Of a stretch of DNA of 64,000 nt, positions 58,202-64,000 are shown piece by piece. The notes under the pieces were generated by a model. The model searched no databases and had not been told where the DNA came from. It saw only the letters and a list, made by a program, of their open reading frames with translations. Location: NCBI RefSeq assembly GCF_040436345.1, contig NC_133232.1, forward strand, positions 26,752,315-26,816,314. Reading direction: 5' to 3'. Source of the DNA: Pagrus major (lineage: Eukaryota > Chordata > Actinopteri > Spariformes > Sparidae). Within the stretch, counting starts at the first letter, position 1. Each line of letters starts with the position of its first letter. The position numbers and the translations under genes were made by a program.

Positions 58202-61200
58202 ACTGTTTCTGATTACCTTACCTTAACCTTTTTAAATGTTATACTGCCGTTCTTTGAAATGATGCATTGACTCTCTTTTAAGTCACATTTGCAGGAGACT
58301 CCCTGGAGAGTTAGAGCTCATGAACTCCCAACTCCCTTGTAAAAGGTTTCTAAGAACTTTACTAGCCATATGGACATTCCTAGAGAGGCTTTTTGCTGCT
58401 CAGTACGGCTAGATTTAAAGGTATATTCTGTGAAAGGAGATGGTTTTGGCTGTCGCCTGAAGATTAGGCTGTGGCGCCGGTTTGTGGCTGGCAGACAAGT
58501 GTTTTTTGTTAAGGAAGTTTGAGGTCCCTTCAAGACCTGACACAACAATGAAGCTGGCAGGTAAACAGGAAAAAAAAACCTTTCCTGAGGATGTTCGAGA
58601 AGAGAGACTGACTGTCTGAGCGAGATGTGAAAAACATCTCAGAGAGAGAACACCCGTTCTCATTCAGCTCTTCTGAGAATCGAAATACTTCACGGTCGGC
58701 CTGTGGCCACGAGATGTACAGCGCTGGACTCTCTGGCTGCAGAGGTTTGTGGTATGTAGGGCGAGAGGGCCCTCTGAGCACACACGGGGAGTTTGCATCC
58801 CTTTCTAATGTTAAAGCAAAGATATTCCAGCCATGTGAGATGTCAGCTAACTGATGTTTGCGGCGAAGAAAAAGCTCGACATGTGTGAGTGCATGTTCCA
58901 GCAGCAGCAGGCGTGATTCCCACCATCGTGTTCTGGCAGTTCCCATAAAATATGTATTTCACACTGGGCCCTGCTGCAAATGTCCTGCATGCTAACGCTG
59001 CCAGAAACACGTGACTGTTTGGAGGCACACTAGGGTCAACTGGTGTCAGAAAGTCACACACAAATGGAGCTTTGGCTGTTCAATTGTCACAGCTAATCAG
59101 TTCAGACTCTATTCCTGCTGTGCCCACTCACTTGGGTGTTGTAAGACCTTGGCACCGGGTTTAATTAAGACCTTAATCGCTGAGAGAACGGGCCAAATAG
59201 TAGCTTAATGAGCACTGAAATTTTGATGCAACTCTGAACATGTGGAAAAGAGGCATAGCATAGGAGGAGAAAGTGGGATAAAAGTGAACAGGAGTGGGAG
59301 AAAAAGGGAGAGAGGTGTATAAAAATAAACAAGCAGAGAAATGAGGGAAGAGAGGTAGTGGGAGTAACATTTTTTGGTTTGACTGATCTCTCCACGCCAC
59401 AGCTGCAGCCCCCTCTCTCTCTGCAGAGATCCCAGCAGGAAACACTAAACCACAGCTGATTAGCACCGGCTTCTTCTCTCCACCTCAACTCTCTGCCGCC
59501 CTTTCTCCTTGTTCGAAGACTGGTTCAAACCCTTATCCCTCACAGCGTTGGCACAGTGCTCTTGTCCAGCTGCACCAGACTTATATAACACAAAAAAAGA
59601 TGTAAAGACACACTGTCTTTACTTCAGCTGCCTTCTCAAGAAAGCCTCAAAACACCACGTCTGTCTCTCGCTTTTTGAGGTTTCTTCCCCAAAGCATCCT
59701 CGTTTCCCTGAAGTGACCTCTATTTGTTGAGCACATTCAGAGGAGGCTCAACCTCTCTGTTAGCTGAGACTAAAGTTAGCACGTGAACATATGACAGTTC
59801 TCATAACTGCAGCATGAAACAACCAAAAGCACTGTCAGACAGGCCCCTGCACGCAGCCAATACTGTTGAAGGGCAGTTCCACCTCTCTTACAGGGGAGTC
59901 GACCGTCCTCATTCCTTCAATGCCGATGCGACACACACCCCTTTACTGGCATACAGAGCATAGCTAACACGAATAATTAATGGTAGTAAAATTTACGGGA
60001 ACGAGGGCGTTCTGAAGGTTACGCACTCCTGCACATGTGGCAGCAGAGAAACTAAGTCAAGTGTGAATCACCTCTGTGTCCTTTAAGCTTCTGTTCTGGT
60101 TTCTCATGTGAACTTTAAAACCAAAAGAACGTGTTTACGCGGGTGAATGAGGCTTGTGATCAGTCTGAAGTAACCGTTAGCTAATAAATAACGAACTGCA
60201 AGATTTGGACATTTTTTGAGGCTATGTTTTTCCAGATCAGTTTTAATATTGTAGGGGAAAAAAGACACATTGAGCTACAGGGCAAACCTCAAACCTTTAT
60301 CAAGTTACACAACAATCCTTTATAATTACAAAACCTACAGGCTTGATCTTCATTAAACTTGGTGGAAGGGTGTAGCACGAAGCCACCCAGTGAATGTTAG
60401 AGCAGATACACAAATTACTTTTTTATTTTTTGTCAAAAACTGCATTACAGGTTTGAGCTGTCTTCAAAATGTTACTTTGTCCACAAAAAGAATAATAATT
60501 TCTGCTGAACTGTTGCTGAGTGGATTACTCTTTTCCAATTTTCGTCACTGCTCCTTGAAATAATCTCCATAATCTTTTGGCCTCTCGCTATAATTTATTG
60601 GCTCCTTCTGAGGAATTTTTTTGTTGATCTGCCAATTTTATGCTTTTGCTTGCAACATGACTTGATGTATTATTACTATACACACGGTAAATGTGCACAC
60701 AACACGAGTGCAAATAGTGTCTGTAAAGTGAGGAGTTAACTCCTTTGATCAAGGTCATGCAGTCATTTTAGTTATTTTATCAGCAATGATTAAAATGTTC
60801 CTTAAAGTCTAAAGGTTTTATTTTATGATATGTGATCTGTCTTTTTTTCTGGAAAGCAAAATGTTAATCAGACTGTAGTTTTTCCATATTCAACGTATTA
60901 TAAATTTAATTAAATCATATCAGCAACAGAGATTCTTCTTGTTTTATAATCCATTTTGAGCTTTTACTCTAAAGCACATGGTTTAAATCATGATATCACG
61001 TGTATGTGTGTGTGTGTGCGTGTGTGTGTGTGTGTGTGTGTTTGTCTCTCAGTCCTTGTCCTCTGTCGCTCTTCACAACAACAACAACAACAACAGTGTG
61101 GAGGTCAGTCAATGCTGGTACACCCGACCCAATTAGAGAGAGGTCAGACAGGGACAAAGAGGTGAGGGAGTTGAACATTACTCAAGTGTAAGAGTGTGTG

Positions 61201-64000
61201 CGTGTGTAATATTAATCTTGTGGTTAACAGAATAGAAAGAGCACAGTATGTTCCTGTGTGGGGGCTATGTGAGTGTGGGTTAGTGGTCAAACACTAAAAT
61301 GAGTTTCCATGTTGCTGTGACGCTGCAAACATGAGTCACTGAAGACACAATCAATAGACATGACTTTGTGATTCTGATCATTTAATAATCCAAACACCAA
61401 AGTAATCCCTATCTACATGACTTGACGGATCTGGATCCTTCACTGTGTGTCTGTGTGTGTTTGTCAAACAGGAAGGCTGACTCATGTGAAACTGAGCCTC
61501 CATGCATGTGTCATGTTTAACCTGAGAAAGCAGAAGAAGAAGACAGCAGTCTGAATCATCTTTAATTCCCCCCTTTGATTCCCTGAAAGCTTTTTAATAA
61601 GGTTATTAAAATCATTATATTCAACTATATTATATTGTGTATCCTCTTGTTCCAGTTATACCTAGCGAAATGCTGGCATTTTCACTCATATATTCTGTGT
61701 TTTATTAATTTACACTGTCCCTTCTTAAATAAACTAAACCAAACTATTTGGAATTTTTGCTTTAAAATGACCTAAATGATAAATCAATTACAAAATATGA
61801 CTTTTCTCTTTTTTAAGTAATTGATTTATTGACCCTTTCACACTGGATAAAACATCTGGCTTTTGTTTTCAGTGGCAAAGGGTACACTCGATTATTAGCT
61901 ATCGGCTCCAGCTGTGATCAGCAGTAATGAAAATATACAAACAATAATGCAGATGTTTGCCTCTTTTCCAGCACAATGATACTGAAGTTAAGGATGCCGG
62001 TCCATGAATAGTTTTCCATCCATCTCTGTTCTAGCAGCACTTGAACATCGTTCAGTCTGCAATGAGTTTGAAAGAGAGACTGAAGTAAAAGATATATAAA
62101 AAAGTAACCACCGTAACATTATCACTGGCCTCCATCATGGATCCAATAAGGGAAGTCTGGATACAGTGTCTGACTCAGAGCCCCGGTCATTACTATTAAA
62201 GCTGCTAAGTGCTGCATGAAGCCAGAAAAGCTCCACTTCCTGGGTATAAAATTACCTGGATCTTCTGCATTTTGGGGCTCATTTGAGATTTCAGTCTATC
62301 TTCCCCGTTTAGCCCTCAGCTAACCTGGATGGGGATGAAATGATTTTATCTCTAAGTTTTACAGCCTCTTCTTTCACAATGTGAAAAAGTCTCCTTGGGC
62401 CAGTTTGTATCACCTGATGTTGTCACTACACGGTTTTGCCACTGTGTCAAATTGGCCTCAAAGCCTTGCGCTCATCCCAGGTGCTCATGACGTCAAACTG
62501 AGCAAAAAAAAGACAAAACAAAAACAGACTAAATCTCCTGGTACTACAGGTCAATCACCTATTTTTGGTGAGTTTACTCTCGTTCAAAAAACATGCATAT
62601 ACTCACTAACTCTGGTGTAAAATGGTGTAAAATGGTCAGAAGTCTTGTGCAGTACTTGTCGCATTTCCCCAAAATGCAACCCAACAATAGCTTTGACAAA
62701 TTTGGGAACTCTACTAGAATTTTAAATACATTTCTGTAGATTTTAAATTGCTGTCCGTCCTTTAAAAATGACTAACAATCACCTTTGTCGTCTCAATTTG
62801 GAACTGACTTATCTCCTCCTCCTGTAAAACTGCCATGTCAGCATTAGTGATGTAAATATATATACGGGTAGAGTTGAATATCTATTTAATTTAATCTGCA
62901 GAGAGCCAGAGGCAGAGGCATGTGTCTTAGCTTTTCTTTTCCACAGAGTCAGGCCACAGTCAGCATACAGGGGAAGAGTCAGAGGGTCATCTGTCCACAC
63001 TCAGCTTGGACCTTCATTATCTAAACATCTGTTTCATGTTCGTCTCCCTGTGTGTACATAAGCATGCACGCACATTCGTACATCCACGTGTGTGCACAGT
63101 CATGTAGAGTTGAAAAGGTTCTGTATTGATTTTCTGCTGACTGCTGGGAAGAACAGAGACGCAGGAGAGAGGAGGAAGATGGGAGGACGAGAACAAAGGA
63201 AGGAGGAAGGAAGTGAAAGTGTGGCCTTCAGTGTTTTGAGCAGAGGTGAGTGGGCCGAACTTCGGGGAGGGTGTGTGGTCAACTGGAGGCCGTTATTGGC
63301 TGAAACACGAATGGGAGACTTTCCATCTGGGGGAAATCATGTGCGGCTCAGACGGAAAACACTTTTAACACACACACGTGGCCCTGACGCACTGGACAAA
63401 CCAAAATACCTGCCAGGTCACAGGAGGCGGCGGCAATAATAAAACCCACTTGATAATGCTGGTACCAGCTGACACATCACACGCAAACACACATGCCTGA
63501 CGTGAGTGTAAACAAACACAGCTCCCAGTCACAACAGGCACTGTTTCCTCAGCTGAGACAAATACAGGCCCCGACCACGCTGAGAGCGTCAGCTACCACA
63601 ACCCTTCCTCCTCATTCGTTCCAAGAAACACACCCCGACATGAGCACTTTCTCAGAATATCACTTATGTAACCACTGTGGAGACATTTCTTTTTGTGCTG
63701 TTTCAGTGCTATAATATGGGACAGGCTGTACAGAGCTGTCAGAGTTTGCTGCCAGATTGTCACTCATACTATTAAAATGATCCAGACAAGATGCACATTT
63801 AACCTTGATGCTGATGTAAAAGACGGGGAAAGAGAGGATAGAGGCTGTTTTCACAGATTTGCTGGTAACCTTGAACATTTTGTCCTCAGTGTCCCGATCA
63901 CACAGCTTCAGTTATACTATAATTTGAGACACGCTGACAGTCATTTCCAGAGGTGACCAGGGACAGACACATACAGAACATAGTGTGAAAGCACAGGCAG
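58202..64000. other. Gene-free right end (probably slc43a1 intron)
   Basis: No exon resembling the N-terminal LAT3 segments was found on the minus strand, and no other gene is recognised. GT repeats occur near 61001-61041, and a short (AAC)n run at 61077-61094. Because the slc43a1 5' exons are missing, the stretch is likely a large intron. Confidence 0.5.
61001..61041. repeat. (GT)n microsatellite
   Basis: About 20 GT units with a single interruption (GCGTG). Confidence 0.9.

Noticed and set aside
58530-58946. A 138-codon minus frame (MGTARTRWWESRL...) as the slc43a1 first exon
   Set aside because: It lacks the LAT3 N-terminal membrane sequence and any splice site that would join to LPNMFG in phase 0.
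1-64000. CRISPR arrays, rRNA, canonical tRNA genes, LTR elements
   Set aside because: None seen. The only tRNA-like boxes are those of the SINE at 49790-50003, and no paired long terminal repeats or capsid or envelope sequence was recognised.

Overview
The window is nuclear DNA of a teleost fish, most likely a spiny-rayed one. It has compact multi-exon vertebrate genes with GT/AG introns, long CA/GT microsatellites, a tRNA-derived SINE, a CR1/L2-type LINE tail and many short non-autonomous DNA transposons. No prokaryotic, plasmid or viral gene was seen.

Layout: a repeat-rich upstream region (1-4.4 kb); rtn4rl2, a Nogo-receptor-like GPI-anchored LRR protein (+, 4.54-9.0 kb, 3'UTR to about 10.8 kb); a gene-free stretch ending in a LINE fragment and a MITE (10.8-18.3 kb); selenoh, selenoprotein H, whose UGA is read as selenocysteine (+, 18.4-20.4 kb, SECIS at 21.67 kb); clp1, the RNA 5'-kinase and cleavage-factor subunit (+, 23.3-25.4 kb); zdhhc5, a palmitoyltransferase (+, 31.0-37.8 kb); tmx2 (-, 43.2-40.4 kb), which shares a 190-bp divergent promoter with pmf1, the kinetochore MIS12-complex subunit (+, 43.4-46.4 kb); med19 (+, 46.7-50.2 kb); and the last ten coding exons of slc43a1, the LAT3 amino-acid transporter (-, 56.8-53.1 kb). 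The 5' exons of slc43a1 appear to lie beyond the right edge. The last 7 kb hold no recognisable exon.

From recollection, RTN4RL2, SLC43A1, CLP1, ZDHHC5, MED19, TMX2 and SELENOH are all neighbours on human 11q12, so this is an ancient conserved block. PMF1 is the outsider, because in human it lies on chromosome 1. The genes do not form one pathway; they are mostly housekeeping genes packed closely, with one divergent promoter and two tail-to-tail pairs.

The most interesting system is selenocysteine recoding at selenoh. It has a split Cys codon, an in-frame TGA in a CxxU motif, and about 1.25 kb beyond the stop a hairpin that satisfies the SECIS rules; a 3'UTR intron may bring it close to the stop. 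Other points of note are a foldback element in pmf1, a perfect 27-bp inverted repeat in the last slc43a1 intron, several transposons with recognisable ends or target duplications, and a CC-to-CL change in zdhhc5. Exon boundaries were read by eye from splice consensus, frame continuity and remembered family sequences.
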